Shown here one piece after another: positions 29,527 through 40,928 of a DNA stretch of 64,000 nucleotides; the stretch's first letter is position 1, and every line of letters begins with the position of its first letter. A program made the position numbers and the translations under genes. The DNA is from Amanita rubescens (lineage: Eukaryota; Basidiomycota; Agaricomycetes; Agaricales; Amanitaceae), in assembly GCA_015039365.1 (NCBI GenBank), contig WION01000095.1:62001-126000 (forward strand), given 5' to 3'. Below the pieces are notes generated by a model. It was not told the DNA's origin, did no database searches, and was given only the letters and a program-made list of their open reading frames with translations.

Positions 29527-31333
29527 TAAGAGGGGACAATATTGGGGCTAGTGGGGCCTTTCAACTGTTGAGCATATTCCCTTGCCCAGGCGCTGAGGGT
29601 AGTCTGTATGTTTCCCAAAGTGATTGTCGGAGGAGGCTCAATGGCCGTCGAGGGTGCTTTAGGATCTATTTGCATATCGGTTGTTGCGTATGTTGGTCGC
29701 GCCGTTGATGTTTGAGTCTGAGGGCCCATGGGCGAAGGTGGGAATAGGTGCTCAATTCCTTCCGCCCAGTTCGGGGAGTCTGGTTCTGTTGTAACGAGCT
29801 GAGCGGGGGTTGCAGAAAGGTCCTGAGGTTCCCAGGTGCGTGTGTCCATCTCGATCGGGAAATACCTGTATCTGGCATCAGGGGTGAATCTACGGTAATG
29901 TTCGGTACTTCTCTCGAAGGACGGGCAATCTCTGTCTGAGGCCGAGTGGCCATCAGCTCGACAATTGACGCAGCGAGGGGTTCCCATGTGCTTGCATTCC
30001 ATGGTCCTGTGGTTGCCTGAGCATCTGGCGCAGACAGGCTCACTCACTGGGCATTCGGCGGCTCGGTGGTCACCTTTGACGCTTTGGCAGTTGAAGCATC
30101 TAGATGGCTCGATAAGTAGCTTTTCTACCTGGGATCTTTTGCTTTCAATGATGAGCCCGGTGTCGATAGCCTGGTTGGCTAGCTCCCGTGAGCTGAACCC
30201 CATAATGACGTGGGCCGTCTTTTGGCCTAGCTTTCTGCGTTCCGGACTTTGATCCATTTGGCGTGGGCGATCGCACCACTGGGTAGGTGGTTGTTGGATT
30301 CCACAGTGTTACGGCTTAGCTGGTCTTCCGGTGTGAACTGGACCGCAACAAATTTGACGAGGACGTGAAAGAGTCTTGCTTGGGCGGTGTTTGCGTCTCC
30401 CATGTGTCGGGTGAAGTTTTCCAAGTTGTCCTTTGTCCGGAGCCAGTCAGCTACGCCCTTTGAGTTGATTTGATAGATAACTGCTCCGCTCTTGGTTATG
30501 GATGCCTGCACAAACGCTGCGCCCTTTGGTACCTGTATGCCATCCTTGGCCATCAGCTCCAGCGCGAGGTCGCCTTTGGCCACGAGTTCCGTGGGAGAGA
30601 GTTTGGCGAGATCTTTCTTGGTGGCCTCGTTTCTGAACGTGATGATGATTTGTCGCTCTCGGTCGTTACCCCTAGCTATGGCGGAGACGTGTTGTTGAGC
30701 CAAGTCTTTGCTGGTAACTGTAGCATAGGAAGGTTTGCCAGTCGCCGTTGGTCCTTGGGAGTGGTGGGAGCATGGTAGCGCCCGGTTGAGCGTCGTGGAC
30801 GAGAGCGTTTCTGCGGTGTTGGCTTTGATTTCGGTAATGCCTTTTTTGGTTTCTTCTATGTCTTTCCTTATTTCCCTCATTTCTCCTTGGCTGTCAGATG
30901 CTATTTTCGACACGAGGCTTTCTAGACTTGCGAGGGATACACGCTGAGACTCCAACTCCTGGAGGACTCGAGGGTCGTCCGTGTGAGCGTCGCCAATAGC
31001 TCCAGTTTCTTGCGCGTGTCTGAGCACCTGATAGGCGCTACGTATGCCATCTGTCAAGAATTGTGCCGACTTGTTTGGGCCTACGGCAAGCCAGAAGAGC
31101 AAATTGATTATGGAGGCGACGTTCGCGGTTTCGCCATCGCTTAGCTGCCCCTGTTCCTTGAAAAAGGCTCTGGCTTCTTCTATGGATTTAATTTTGGACT
31201 CAACTGGGTCTCCCATTATAAGTGCTTTTCTTGGACGCGGGATCGCTCTATCGCCGCCGTCCTTTCCCACCACTGGTGACGTCTCTGGGCTATTTACGGG
31301 TTTTCGTTTGCCGAGCTGTGATGTCATGTTCAT
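29526..31333 (-). pseudogene. Tad-like ORF1 (zinc-knuckle Gag-like protein) with one frameshift
   Basis: Read on the minus strand, one frame runs from the Met at 31333 (MNMTSQLGK) to a TAG at 30229. A second frame takes over near 30248 and runs to TAA at 29528-29526. The switch falls in a run of three A (between WIK and PERRK in the two frames) and fits loss of a single A; a programmed -1 shift is the alternative. The N-terminal part has a helical, coiled-coil-like stretch (about 150-270). The second frame holds three knuckles: CFNC...C, CARCSGNHRTMEC and CVNCRADGHSASDRDC. It would bind element RNA. The upstream frame is also open through the 5' UTR into the kinase exon. Confidence 0.88.
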
Positions 31334-31479
31334 CGGTAGAGTTGTGTGTGTGTTTGGGATAGAGTAAGAAGTATAAAAGCTACAGCTACGATCGTCTACG
31401 GTGCTACTAACCCGTCCGTCCACCGAAAAATTCGGGGTCCTGGTTGGGGTGCCACGTGGTAAAGGATCAAGAGAGCTCT

Positions 31480-31492
31480 CCCATGAATTATC
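31480..31492. repeat. Target-site duplication, copy at element 5' end
   Basis: CCCATGAATTATC, identical to 24973-24985. It fixes the element's 5' terminus at 31479. Confidence 0.93.
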
Positions 31493-32782
31493 ACTGATTA
31501 TTGGATCATCCAGTCGAGGCGGAAGTACGCCGCTCGCGGCGGACTTCAAGATCTGCAGTTCAGTTTTGCTAGCAAACGGCATATTGCCATAATGGATCTA
31601 GATGATTCAGCAACTCTGAGCGACGGTGCACTGATTGTAACCCACTTCATAATAAAGACATCCAAATGCATAAACGTCCGAATTGTGCGTTCGAGCTGGG
31701 ACATCATCATCAGATAAACATTCGAATAACTCTGGCGCAGCAAAGTTGGCATGCAACGCGCCAGATCGCGTATTCGTAGCATTCAAGACTCGGGTTAACC
31801 CAAAGTCGGCGATTTTAACATGGAGATCGTCATCCAGGAGGACGTTCTCCTAAAGAAAAGAGTCAGCATTTTGTATCATGCATTTCTTGTAAAACAGTAC
31901 CCCACGGAGATCGCCATGCACTGCACCTTCTGAATGAATGTATTCCATGCCCTGAGCGACTTCCAGTATCTTCGTGGGAGTGAGTATTGACAAAGAATGG
32001 AATGAAAAGGCCGTACACGTAATTGTATCTCGGCCACCGGTGGATTTTCTTTCTGCCGCCATCGAATCAGAGTCCCATTCTTCATGTATGGCGAGACGAG
32101 GAACAACCGTGATACTGTTCCCATTCCAAGCTCGTAGATTCCGAAAAAATGTAGAATGAATTTGTGCTTGAGGGATCGCCATATTAATGCCTCCCGATAA
32201 AAGAGCTACGGGAAAACAAAAGTCAACTTTGAATGACGACAACCGACGTGATGAACTTACAAGGTTGTCCGAGCTGTCAGCTTTACGCAATAGCTTCAGC
32301 GCAACAACTTGACCGCGATGCTTTCCTTCGAAAATGTCCCCAAAGTACCCGCCACCAACATAACCATTCACCCACCAGTTGGGTGGCATGGTGATCTCAG
32401 TCGCGTTCAGCGCTAGAGACGGTGGCCTGACAGGCATCCTCATGAAAACTTTGGTCATAAAACGTCTTGCTCGCCGGTTGATCTCCATCCCTATATCTGG
32501 ATTTGATAGGCGGCGATGACGAAGCAGGAACAGGATGAAATCCAACAGGTTCTTGGCGTCCGAGGCATCCTGTAGCTGTTGCACAACGTTCGCATAATCA
32601 TCCGTTGATAACACTTTGCGCATAAGATTGATAGCGCTCGCGTTTACCACAGCGTTGACGGGAGATCCAGGCTATTGACTTTAAGCAGAATGCTTTCCAC
32701 ACATTTGCCTACCGCGCACCTGCTTATCCCTGAGCATCGAGAGTAACAAAGCGAGATCAGGGCTGTGATGATCATGTTCCAT
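31480..32782 (-). pseudogene. Protein kinase gene, 5' part (exons 1-6a), split by a retrotransposon
   Basis: Exons, all in phase: 32782-32720, 32671-32261, 32205-32017, 31969-31901, 31849-31646, 31597-31480, with introns of 48-55 nt. Start is the ATG at 32782. With the 3' part at 24972-24236 the ORF is 596 codons plus stop. Kinase landmarks: Gly-rich loop (GGGYFGD), VVALK lysine, HGDLRG with D241, ADFG at 258-261, APE, and SDVYAFG. The HGDLRG form of the HRD loop is typical of TKL-like kinases of mushrooms; the catalytic Asp, Lys and DFG Asp are all present. The gene is broken after W351 by the element at 24986-31479. Exons 1-6a could still yield a truncated kinase or a kinase-ORF1 fusion. 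Confidence 0.88.
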
Positions 32783-33508
32783 TTTGCGTGGTGGTTGCAT
32801 ACCGGCCTAATCGACTGCAGGATCAGAAGTCGTCGGCTCGTTGAACGTTACGGGCACTCGTGTACAGAATCCTCAAAGCAGGACGTGGTATAAAGAATGG
32901 TTTCAGCCCTTAATCCTGTGAAGAAATGGCTATGTTGTTCGGGTGTTAGAGCGGCTCGGGACGCCATCAGAATGTCATGTCAAAGTTCGTTGTGGTATTG
33001 GAGGGTGGATCAACTGAGTAGCTCGAATGGGTTTAGTTAAAGTTTGAATGATGGCGCTTCCGCTTCTTTTGAAATTTTCCACTCCTGCGATGTGCTTGCT
33101 CAATCCCGCTCGACATCTCTATACTGGCAGGCTAGACCCGACGGTCCACCCTCTTTGTTGACAACGAAAACTTCTCTTGAACAAGTTCGCTTCTCTACGC
33201 GCACGTCTTTTGACGTGAACTGCGGAGTAATAACAAAGGTGGCCTGATTGAGAACGTAGTCACACCTATTGTAATGGATGCCTTTTCGCAATGCATCTGG
33301 AAAAATTATATTTAAATGGCTGCGGTAATAGCAGTTGTCCTAAACATAGGCCAGAAGAGATGAAGCGGCTCTATCGGAATGCAAACATCCACTCTTTCCC
33401 GCCCTGCGAATCACGTTAGACACGATCTCGACGAAAAACCTGGTAAGGATCTACCCCTTTGCACTCCGGCGAGTACATGTCCAAACTAACTTGAGCATGA
33501 GCAATGTA
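32783..33508. other. No recognisable gene upstream of kinase
   Basis: Probable promoter side of the kinase gene (transcribed leftward) and of whatever lies to the right. Only short frames; I see no family motif. Confidence 0.4.
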
Positions 33509-33726
33509 GTCAATCATGATGTCCACGAGAGCAAATCAATGAAACTGCCCTCCTCCCCCAGCGTAGGTATATTTGGCGGTGCTCATGATCTCTGGTTTGA
33601 GGGGAAGAAATATCACTAACGTTGCCAGCTCTTCCCACTTGCTCCGAAAAGCAGGAGAGTCCGTTATAGGCCATCGTAACGTACTGGTCTTGTTGTTGTT
33701 AGCATTTCTTGTCTTCTGTCTGCTAT
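33509..33726 (+). pseudogene. Small membrane-protein family, exon 3 remnant (copy 1)
   Basis: Matches exon 3 of the gene at 43957-44590: a SIM start, then an in-frame stop and a frameshift, then the signature RNITNVASSS, then a Leu-rich membrane segment (VLVLLLLAFLVFCLL) and stop. No exons 1-2 recognised upstream. Confidence 0.65.
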
Positions 33727-34019
33727 GACGAGATCTTGGCGAGAAGCAACCGGCCGCGAAGGTAGTGGGCACCAACTGTTTGGCAGAAGCGACAAACCTG
33801 GCTGTGCCGTTAAGCACGTGATTTGCGGTTTGCGGGACGTCCCAGCACGCTCTGAAGATCTGAACAGCGGAAGCTGCAGAACGTCGTCCGAAGGTCATAA
33901 AAGCGATGTCCTCATGATCGACCACGACCCCCAAGAACGAGGACAGCAAGGTTTTGTCATCCTTCTGCGCCACTGGCGTAACCTGCGTCGCGCGAGCAAC
34001 TGTCTGCTGGGCCATCACC

Positions 34020-34100
34020 CTGGTATAGGAATTCGTAATGCGTAGGTCTTGTTGTTGGTAGCGTTTCTAGTCTTCCGTCTGTCGTATTTTAGTTAACTTT
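34020..34100 (+). pseudogene. Small membrane-protein family, membrane-segment fragment (copy 2)
   Basis: A second partial copy of the 3' end (VLLLVAFLVFRL-like) about 370 bp after the first, suggesting a local duplication. Between the two copies (33727-34019) a 160-codon minus-strand frame is open, but it resembles nothing I know. Confidence 0.45.
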
Positions 34101-35229
34101 GTATCTGACGGCTGGCCGGCTTTCTGCTTGTGGTAGGGGAGAGCTATCGCAGCGCGAGTCGTGAGCTAGTGACGCGACACGGTTGCGCAGAGGAAGGGAT
34201 GTTCAGCGTGGATAGCGGCGTGTCCCAGGACGCCCTAAGTCGCATATTTTTTTTCATGGGATACGCCGGTCGGTCAAAGCAGAAGGCTACCGGCCGAGGC
34301 AGCCAACGGACGACGCGCGAAAGGGAGGTACATACCACTAAGTTTTGGCGCGTTAGCCGAGGCAGAGACGAGAGGAGTATACCCACCGGAATACCCCCCT
34401 CATGTCCCACTCTCGTTCTGCTACTTGCCGCATCAATTTTCGCTTGTGGCTCACTTCATCGTTACCCGGGGCAGAGGGGACGTGCGTCCAGAGGCGTCCA
34501 GGGTCGAAGGGATGAGGGCATCACGCGTGACGGGGAACGGTCGTGACCGTGACCGCCGCTGTGTGCTGCTGCCCCTCCCGTTCGATTACTGCCTCACTCA
34601 CGACGATAGCAAGTACCAGGCGAACGGATGGATTCTATTCATAGCAAGGGTATAGTTGATTCGCTACTTTTACGTCTTAATGTATTCTGATCCACGTCTA
34701 GCGAGACTCTTTGCCAGGTAGACTTGGTGCGTCAAGAGCGAGCTCGCGCACGGCGTTACATCCGAATACGCGTATCACAGAAAGGTCGGCGACTCGGGCC
34801 AAATATACCACATACCGTGTTGGGGATCATCTTCGAACGGTGTGGCATCTTTCAGGACTTCATGGGAACGAGACGTTCTTGATCTAGTGCTAGATTCGGC
34901 CTGGGCGCATTCGTCTCTCCCCTAGTCGTCTTATATAAATGCGTCCTGATGATGCCCTATACTGTTAAACGACGCGTTCACGTTCTGCTTACCCGTTTCG
35001 CTCTATTGTCTCTGCATGCATCTTCTCCGCCTCTTTTCACAAAATCCTTACGTACTATCCCAAATCCAGGAGCAAACATCTTCCATTCAGGCACATTTCA
35101 AGATCTTGTCAACGGGCGCTATCCACAATGTAGTCACTCAGAGCTGACGCGTCATACGCCAGTTTTTCCCGTTACCTAACGTGATTAGCGAGTAAGAAAG
35201 TTGCTTTGTCGCCGAAAAATTTATGGACT
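34101..35229. other. No recognisable gene
   Basis: GC-rich stretch (34130-34600) with overlapping open frames on both strands and no motif, then ordinary spacer. Confidence 0.4.
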
Positions 35230-35590
35230 CATGCTGACCACAGCTTGGCGAAACGTATGCAAACCAATTATGCTGGTGGGGAATTCTTGGAGAATCTCTT
35301 AAACGGCTATCGGAAGATGCAAAACTGCTGCAGGTCAGTGCACCGCCTAATTCACGATCCAAACGACTTTGAACTCATTACGTACATGGTAAATCTAGTT
35401 AAGTGTGGACCTCTATGAGCGCAACCCGACAAACCCTCCTACCCCTTTAATGTTGGTATGCTTGATGGGTCCCACGATCTCCGGCTGATGGGGCAAAGTT
35501 CGCCAACGTTGCTGGAAACTATACGTCGATTATATCAGCACCATCTTTTCCACAGAGCGAACCTTGGAGTGTTTTAGTCATGTTGTTATC
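35230..35590 (+). pseudogene. Small membrane-protein family remnant (copy 3)
   Basis: Exon 2-like SLAKRMQTNYA (compare IVERIQIRYD) ending at a splice-like CAG/GTCAGT, then a diverged exon 3 with AKFANVAGNYTSII and a Leu/Val-rich end. Frames are broken. Confidence 0.5.
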
Positions 35591-37370
35591 ACTTGTTCTG
35601 TCGTATATCACGATGGAATGAAGGTGTAAGCTTTGTTTAACTCGTGTTGGACTTATGTAGACTTTCTTCTTCTTCTAGCGGGGCGAATGAGAAGGTTGAT
35701 CCATCTGGAAGTGCAACATATCAGTTCAATGAACAAAACTTGGTTACATGTATCACAAGGACTGTTGCATATCTAGACGCTGTCGTATTCAATGACATCT
35801 CGCCTCAATGGTAACGAATCTTTCGGCATTTAAGAACGTGCGTCAGTTATCCCGTGAAGTGAGGTAATACGTGGCTATATAAGGGGATACGTACTAGAAT
35901 TGCGTGGTGGTACGGTTTGTTATTATGAAGCAGGGAACATTGCGGCCCTTTTCATCACTATTTTTGTACGTTAGGCACTGAAATTTGAAACAGAAATCTG
36001 ATGACTCCACTCCTTGAGCAAGCTGCACGTTACACTTCATTGTTCAACTTCGTATACGGTCAGACAGGGGTCATGTGCCCTTCGAGAATTTCACATACTC
36101 CACAGCACGCGTCCTCGTTCAGATCACCTTGTCATGAAACGCATCACATAGCCAAGCAATTCAGCGATATCGACCGCCGTATCGACCGACGTATCAGCCC
36201 CCATCGTAAACAAATACTTGTAAAACGTCGGACTGATCCAAATCACATTCAGACACTCCCATTACTCAAAAGGACGAAAAACATACCAGACATTCGTCCT
36301 CATCTGCAATTGAGCTCAGTAAAATTCCAAGGCCTCTGCGTCTCTGCAAATTGTCCAACAGACAGATGTCCCTCCTTCCGAGTACAACGGTTCTGGCATT
36401 AGAAGCGAGAACGGGAGAAAATATGAAGATGTCTAGGTGACGTCCTCTTCTCCGTCGTCGGACATCGTCCCGAAAAATATCAGTGAATAAGTTGAACTCA
36501 TTTCCGAGAAGTACATATCTCGTTTGTGCCGCAAAAAGCAGACCATTTCAAGCGATGAGTGCAAATCCAAAATCGGTGTCCGTAAAAGACGACCAGAAGG
36601 TGTTCTCCCTTCGAGCGGTGTGGTGTATGCATTTCTGCGCGCAGAGTAAGCCAAAGCACGTGCGATATGAGCAAAGTCGTATATATAAGTACAGACCGGA
36701 CGTTACAGGCGCGCGGTTGACACCTATGAATAGACAAATTTTCTGGTGCCTGCATTCCTCGATAAGTCATGATTTGCGCTCGGAATAGTTCACGACGATA
36801 GAAATCAGAACCTTCTTGATGGCGGAGTCGATTTCCAAGTAGGTTTCTTCCTGCAGATTAAATTGGGCCATCGGCAGAGCCAAGGTACTGTACGTACCTT
36901 CGTAAACCCTTCCAAAAGAATCTCGTGTCTCCCGATCACCTTTGATGTCCTAAGTATCCCCGACGTCGACAAACATTCACTGTTCGCTGTCTAGATGGAC
37001 GCTGGGCAGGAGGCTCGCAAATGCTTACCTTGTAAGAATAAAGTCAAATCCACTGCCTGCAGGGAAACTGTAGGGTTAAAGCGTCTTGCTCGCCATTGGC
37101 GGAGTAGTGTACTAATTTAACTTTGGCTGCGCGATCCTCGGGGGAAAGTTACTAGGTTTGGATGTGACGCGACTCGGACATGTGACTCGATATTTGCCAG
37201 TATCATGATCATGGCCTTCTCAGCCCGCTACTGCAGTCCTTTTCTCGCGTCGCAACACGCCCCCTAACTTCGACGACGCTCTACCCCCCCAGCCGAGCTT
37301 ACGGATCAACCCTTACAGCACCACCACTTGGTTGAATTTCAAATCCTCAGCGGCGAGTCACGAGAACACC
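35591..37370. other. No recognisable gene
   Basis: Contains an orphan exon-like piece after TTCTTCTTCTAG (about 35680-35750) and a 133-codon plus-strand frame at 36001-36402 with no motif. Nothing I can support as a gene. Confidence 0.35.
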
Positions 37371-37847
37371 ATGGCAGGAATTGGAATTCCCCAGTTCGAG
37401 AGCACCGATAAGTATGGCGAGCTTACGCGCCTCGCTCATGCTGTAAGTTTCACGCGTCGTGTCATTTCCTTACTTTTATTAAAATTTCCTAGTCCTGCAT
37501 TTTTACGCGTCGAAAGACTTAACGGATTGAGAAGATTATTTGTCGCAAACTGAATATTGTGGACTAACGAACAACGAGTTATTCACCTACGGTCCGGCTA
37601 CGCATGTGAGGGGAAAAAAGAACACGGAACTATCTTTGAACGTCATCTTCGTTGTCAGTTTTTTTTTTGCTTCTGCCGGCCGTGCCTCCTGTTTGACCCC
37701 TCGTTGAAAGAGCACTATATCATTTCTCTCGTTATCCAGGAAGCCGCACGACTGCCTGTCATCTTTGAGACAGTAAGACACCTGAAGGAGTCTCGGCAGC
37801 CCTCAGCTTCCAATTTTTTCGATGACGTTTCCGAGCATATAAGATGA
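37371..37847 (+). CDS. Possible short spliced gene of unknown function
   Basis: ATG at 37371 opens 24 codons (MAGIGIPQFESTDKYGELTR...) ending at a good donor, GTAAGT. An acceptor ATCCAG at about 37739 leads into EAARLPVIFETVRHLKES and a stop at 37847. The middle is unclear: the intron would be about 295 nt, long for this genome, or further exons lie between. It sits 55 bp before the secreted-protein gene, same strand. The short helical pattern is compatible with the N-terminus of a regulatory domain, but I do not recognise it. Confidence 0.3.
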
Positions 37848-37901
37848 CCTCTGTCATTTCCTCTCTCTTCAGTTCGATTTGAGCTGCCTTCACCGACTTC
37901 A

Positions 37902-38685
37902 ATGCTTTTCGCTCATCTTCTCGTCTCTCTCGGTTCTGCTATCGTTGCGTCGTCCTTGACGCTCACCGGGTCGATTCCCCCAGGATTTGACTCTGACGGC
38001 CACTTTGGTGCCCAGACCCCTCCCTGGGCGAAGGGTTGTCATCCTGGTTGGTACTATGGTGAAAATCCCAGCAGTTATCCAGACGTGTTCTGCCTCACGC
38101 CCGTGAGCCTTAAATAATTTATTCTGCATTTTTTCCAAAAATTAACACGTGTATTAGGACACTTGTCATAAGATCCACAGCAAGAGCCTCGGTTTCCATT
38201 GCCCTCCCAATCCTTACCCGTCCTCTGAGGATGGCTACTATCAAACTTTCAGCAATTTAAAAGCTGCAACCGAAGCTTCCGATTACCTGACTTACGGCCT
38301 GGTCGAAAGTGTTGAAGGTATAGTCAAGAACCCCATTCCATTCAAGGCGCATAGTGATGTAACATGATTAGCTTGCTTGGCTATGTGCGACTGTGTTGAA
38401 GGCTGCAGTTTCGTTAACAGTTACGTTTCTTCGCCCAGTACCTGACGTTAGTGCTGACGACCTTTTAGCGTACCATGACGTGAATGGCAAGGTGACTCTA
38501 TCTTTACGTCTTTATGCCCAAACGTGTTTTTGATCGGTTCTTTGCAGAATGGAAGCCCCCTGCTCACCTGCGCGCTATTCAAATATTGCCACGACTCGTC
38601 CGACGCTATTAACTGCGGAGGTCAGACCCAGCCCGACGGCAGCCTCGACTACATCACTGACAGCTACGGGTGGTGCAAAGTTTGA
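37902..38685 (+). CDS. Secreted cysteine-rich protein (fruit-body-specific type)
   Basis: Five exons, all in phase: 37902-38102, 38158-38317, 38372-38419, 38469-38491, 38548-38685; 189 aa. An N-terminal signal peptide (MLFAHLLVSLGSAIVASS) directs it out of the cell. The mature part has many Cys, with CLAMCDCVEGCSFVN, a HDVNGKNGSPLLTC block and NCGGQ...GWC at the end. This pattern resembles a family of small secreted proteins I recall being described as fruit-body specific in mushrooms, with a PAN/Apple-like Cys layout. Exon 4 is only 23 nt. The frame is intact throughout. A structural or cell-wall role is inference. Confidence 0.72.
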
Positions 38686-39284
38686 GTTTCCCGACGGTTT
38701 CATGTTGGTTGAAAAGGCCTAGTTTGTATTAGCGAGCGACGGCAACATTGATCATTTCAGTCCTGACGGACTATTTTAGTATGCCCGTGTGTGAAACGTG
38801 CCGAGTTGTTATTTAATCTTCGGGTCAGAGCTGCCTGAAGAACTTCGTTGAATCCAGCAGTGACGGTGTCACTAAAATAGAACGCGCTAAAAGTAGAGCG
38901 CGCTAAAGATAGTCCATCTGCGCATCATCATGATGGTCCATCACGCATCAGAATCCAGTCCTCACCAACACGCTCGTTCTTATTCAGGAATGAGCATGAG
39001 TGCAAGGTGGAATGAAGAAATGGCTCTTTGGATTGAACCCCGCACTTGAACTAAGCTGTATGCGTTACGTTCATGTGAATCAGGTAGAGGACACGCCGAT
39101 AACGCTTCTTGATGAGTTGTAGTCTTTCTCCTATACGATACATAAACTCCGAAGGGCACGATGGTGATGGGAGTCTGAGTTTTTCTTGATGGATTGGCCC
39201 TAAGAGCGCTGTTGTCACAGTACCACTCTGCGGAAAATTCTGTAACAGAGATTGACCGCCTTTGTTATCGCATCAGTGACATCT
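38686..39284. other. No recognisable gene
   Basis: 3' flank of the secreted-protein gene, then promoter side of the coiled-coil gene. A near-repeat of AAAATAGAACGCGCTAAAAGTAG type occurs at about 38875-38910. Confidence 0.4.
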
Positions 39285-39973
39285 ATGGAACCAACAATGC
39301 CTGCAATCCCTTCTGCTCCAAACTTCGCCGTTATCGAGCAAGAAGTGACAAAGCTCACCCAATCTGCTCTTTCCATCAATCGCGAGCTGTCACGCATCCC
39401 TCCTTTTGTGAACCAGATCAACGTCGATGGAATCATCGACCAAATCGTTAACCGCTTAAGCGGCCATATTAATCAGATGAAGGAAGAGCTAAGAGGAGAT
39501 ATCAATGCATCAGAAGGGAGGTTGAGAAGGGAAATGGAGGGAATGAAGAGGGAGATGACAACTCGGATTGGCCAGGTGGAGACGCGGTTGAATCAGGTGG
39601 AGATGCGGTTGAATCAGGTCGAGGAGACCTTGACAACTCGGATTGGTCAAGTGGGGACGCAGTTGAATCAGGTCGAGGAGAGGCCGACAATCCGGATCGA
39701 CAGGTTGTACGTCTCTCTTATTCTGTACCCGTGAGCGATGCTACATGAACCCTTAGTGAAGAGAACTCGCTCCGGCGAACGAGCAACATATATCAGGGAG
39801 GATCTGAGCCCTTATCCCTACCTCTTAATTCGCAGACTGACCTCAGACCATATTGGCCTGATGCCTACCTGGATGAATTGGCTCACCTAATGGGTCTAAC
39901 TTATCCCGACCCCAACGTGCAAGAGAGAAGGGTGTTCATACGGAGACATCTCGGCATAAATCGTACACGCTAG
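39285..39973 (+). CDS. Coiled-coil protein of unknown function
   Basis: Two exons (39285-39706, 39757-39973) give 212 aa in one frame. Residues 40-140 are a long predicted coiled coil with recurring blocks T(T)RIGQVETRLNQVE, repeated about five times at 7-residue multiples. Exon 2 has EENSLRRTSN, then PLSLP, PYWPDAYLDEL and RRVFIRRHLGI, an arrangement I associate with a common agaricomycete family of coiled-coil proteins of unknown role. The ATG at 39285 is chosen over an upstream TTG. A decayed paralogue follows at 40400-40928 with the intron in the same place. Confidence 0.62.
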
Positions 39974-40399
39974 TGGGACATGATCATATGCAACGTACTA
40001 TTGATTCATAGCTATACTACGTGAATGTTGATTTTCGTCATGTTTCCTTTTCCGAGATGACGTGGTAGTATGCATGTATGCTTCACATTCCCGCTCGTTT
40101 GGGTATATCACCAACTGAGAAATTTGTTCAGATCATGTAAAAAAGGAAAAGGTCTATCTGGATGAGAGCCGCGAGTCCACAGGGGGTTCGAGGCCTACAA
40201 CGTGAGGACGTAGGTTACGGTGGCGCAGCAGGATGACAAAATGAGGAATGGCGCGAATCACGGTTGTCGACCATCCCGATTACTCAGAACAAGGATAGGC
40301 TCTCCAGAGGACGCTTGCTGTTGATATTGCGAGTACAGGGAGGAGGCTGGAAAGGGCGTCTGTCTGCGTACGCGGTCACGTGTCACGGCGAATTCAACT

Positions 40400-40928
40400 T
40401 GAACTTCAATCGGCTGCTGACCCGCCTGCCCCAGACTTTGCCATTATCGATCGAGAAGAGCCAAAGCTCTCTCAATCTATCGTGAGTTTCACACTTTCCA
40501 CCTTTTTGGACCACATCAACATTGAGGAGTCATTGACCAATTGAACAGTCGGCGAAAATCTATTGGTTAAGATGACAACTCAGATTAACCAGTCAAAAAA
40601 TGATTGGATGGAGGAGATCACAACCCGGATTAATCAGATGGCGGAGGAAGTGATCGCTCGTATTGATCAGGTGGAGAAGAAGGTTCATAACTTGTGCGTC
40701 CTTTATCATCCATTCACACCTGTGAGTCGCCATGATACACAAGCCTTTAGCGAAGAAAACTCGATACGGCGAGCGAAAAACGGACATCAGGGATTTACCG
40801 AGTACTTGGAAATACCTCTTCACCCGCAAACCGGAGAAGAAGTTGAACTAGGCGAATATTGGTCCAAAGTTACGGTTTCTATGCAGACAATGAAGGAAGC
40901 TGTGGATAATGATGATGGTATACAATAA
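40400..40928 (+). pseudogene. Decayed paralogue of the coiled-coil gene
   Basis: About 40400-40570 aligns with the start of the neighbour (PAPDFAIIDRE versus SAPNFAVIEQE) but carries a stop. 40572-40699 retains a shortened coil (TTRINQMAEEVIARIDQVEKKV). A 57-nt intron (40700-40747 region) sits at the same phase, and exon 2 again begins EENSIRRAKNG, ending at TAA 40928. The C-terminal part of exon 2 is replaced by an acidic tail. A shortened product from the ATG at 40572 is possible. Confidence 0.5.

Larger units (their letters stand above)
24986..31479 (-). mobile_element. Full-length Tad-like non-LTR retrotransposon (6494 bp) inside kinase gene
   Basis: Bounded by a perfect 13-bp target-site duplication and ending (minus strand) in 32 A (24986-25017). 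It has a short 5' UTR (146 bp to the ORF1 Met), ORF1, ORF2 overlapping as TAATG, and a ~280-bp 3' UTR. It is a different family member from the element at 18849. The clean duplication, long A-tract and in-frame empty site indicate a young insertion. Only ORF1 shows damage (one apparent base loss). Confidence 0.95.

Noticed and set aside
33536..34018. 160-codon minus-strand frame
   Set aside because: It overlaps recognisable family exon 3 on the plus strand at one end and has no motif; most likely chance.
36001..36402. 133-codon plus-strand frame
   Set aside because: No recognisable domain, splice context or neighbouring evidence; not supportable as a gene.
40130..40230. tRNA-like GGTTCGAG box
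   Set aside because: No matching A box or cloverleaf around it; I found no convincing tRNA or rRNA gene anywhere in the window.
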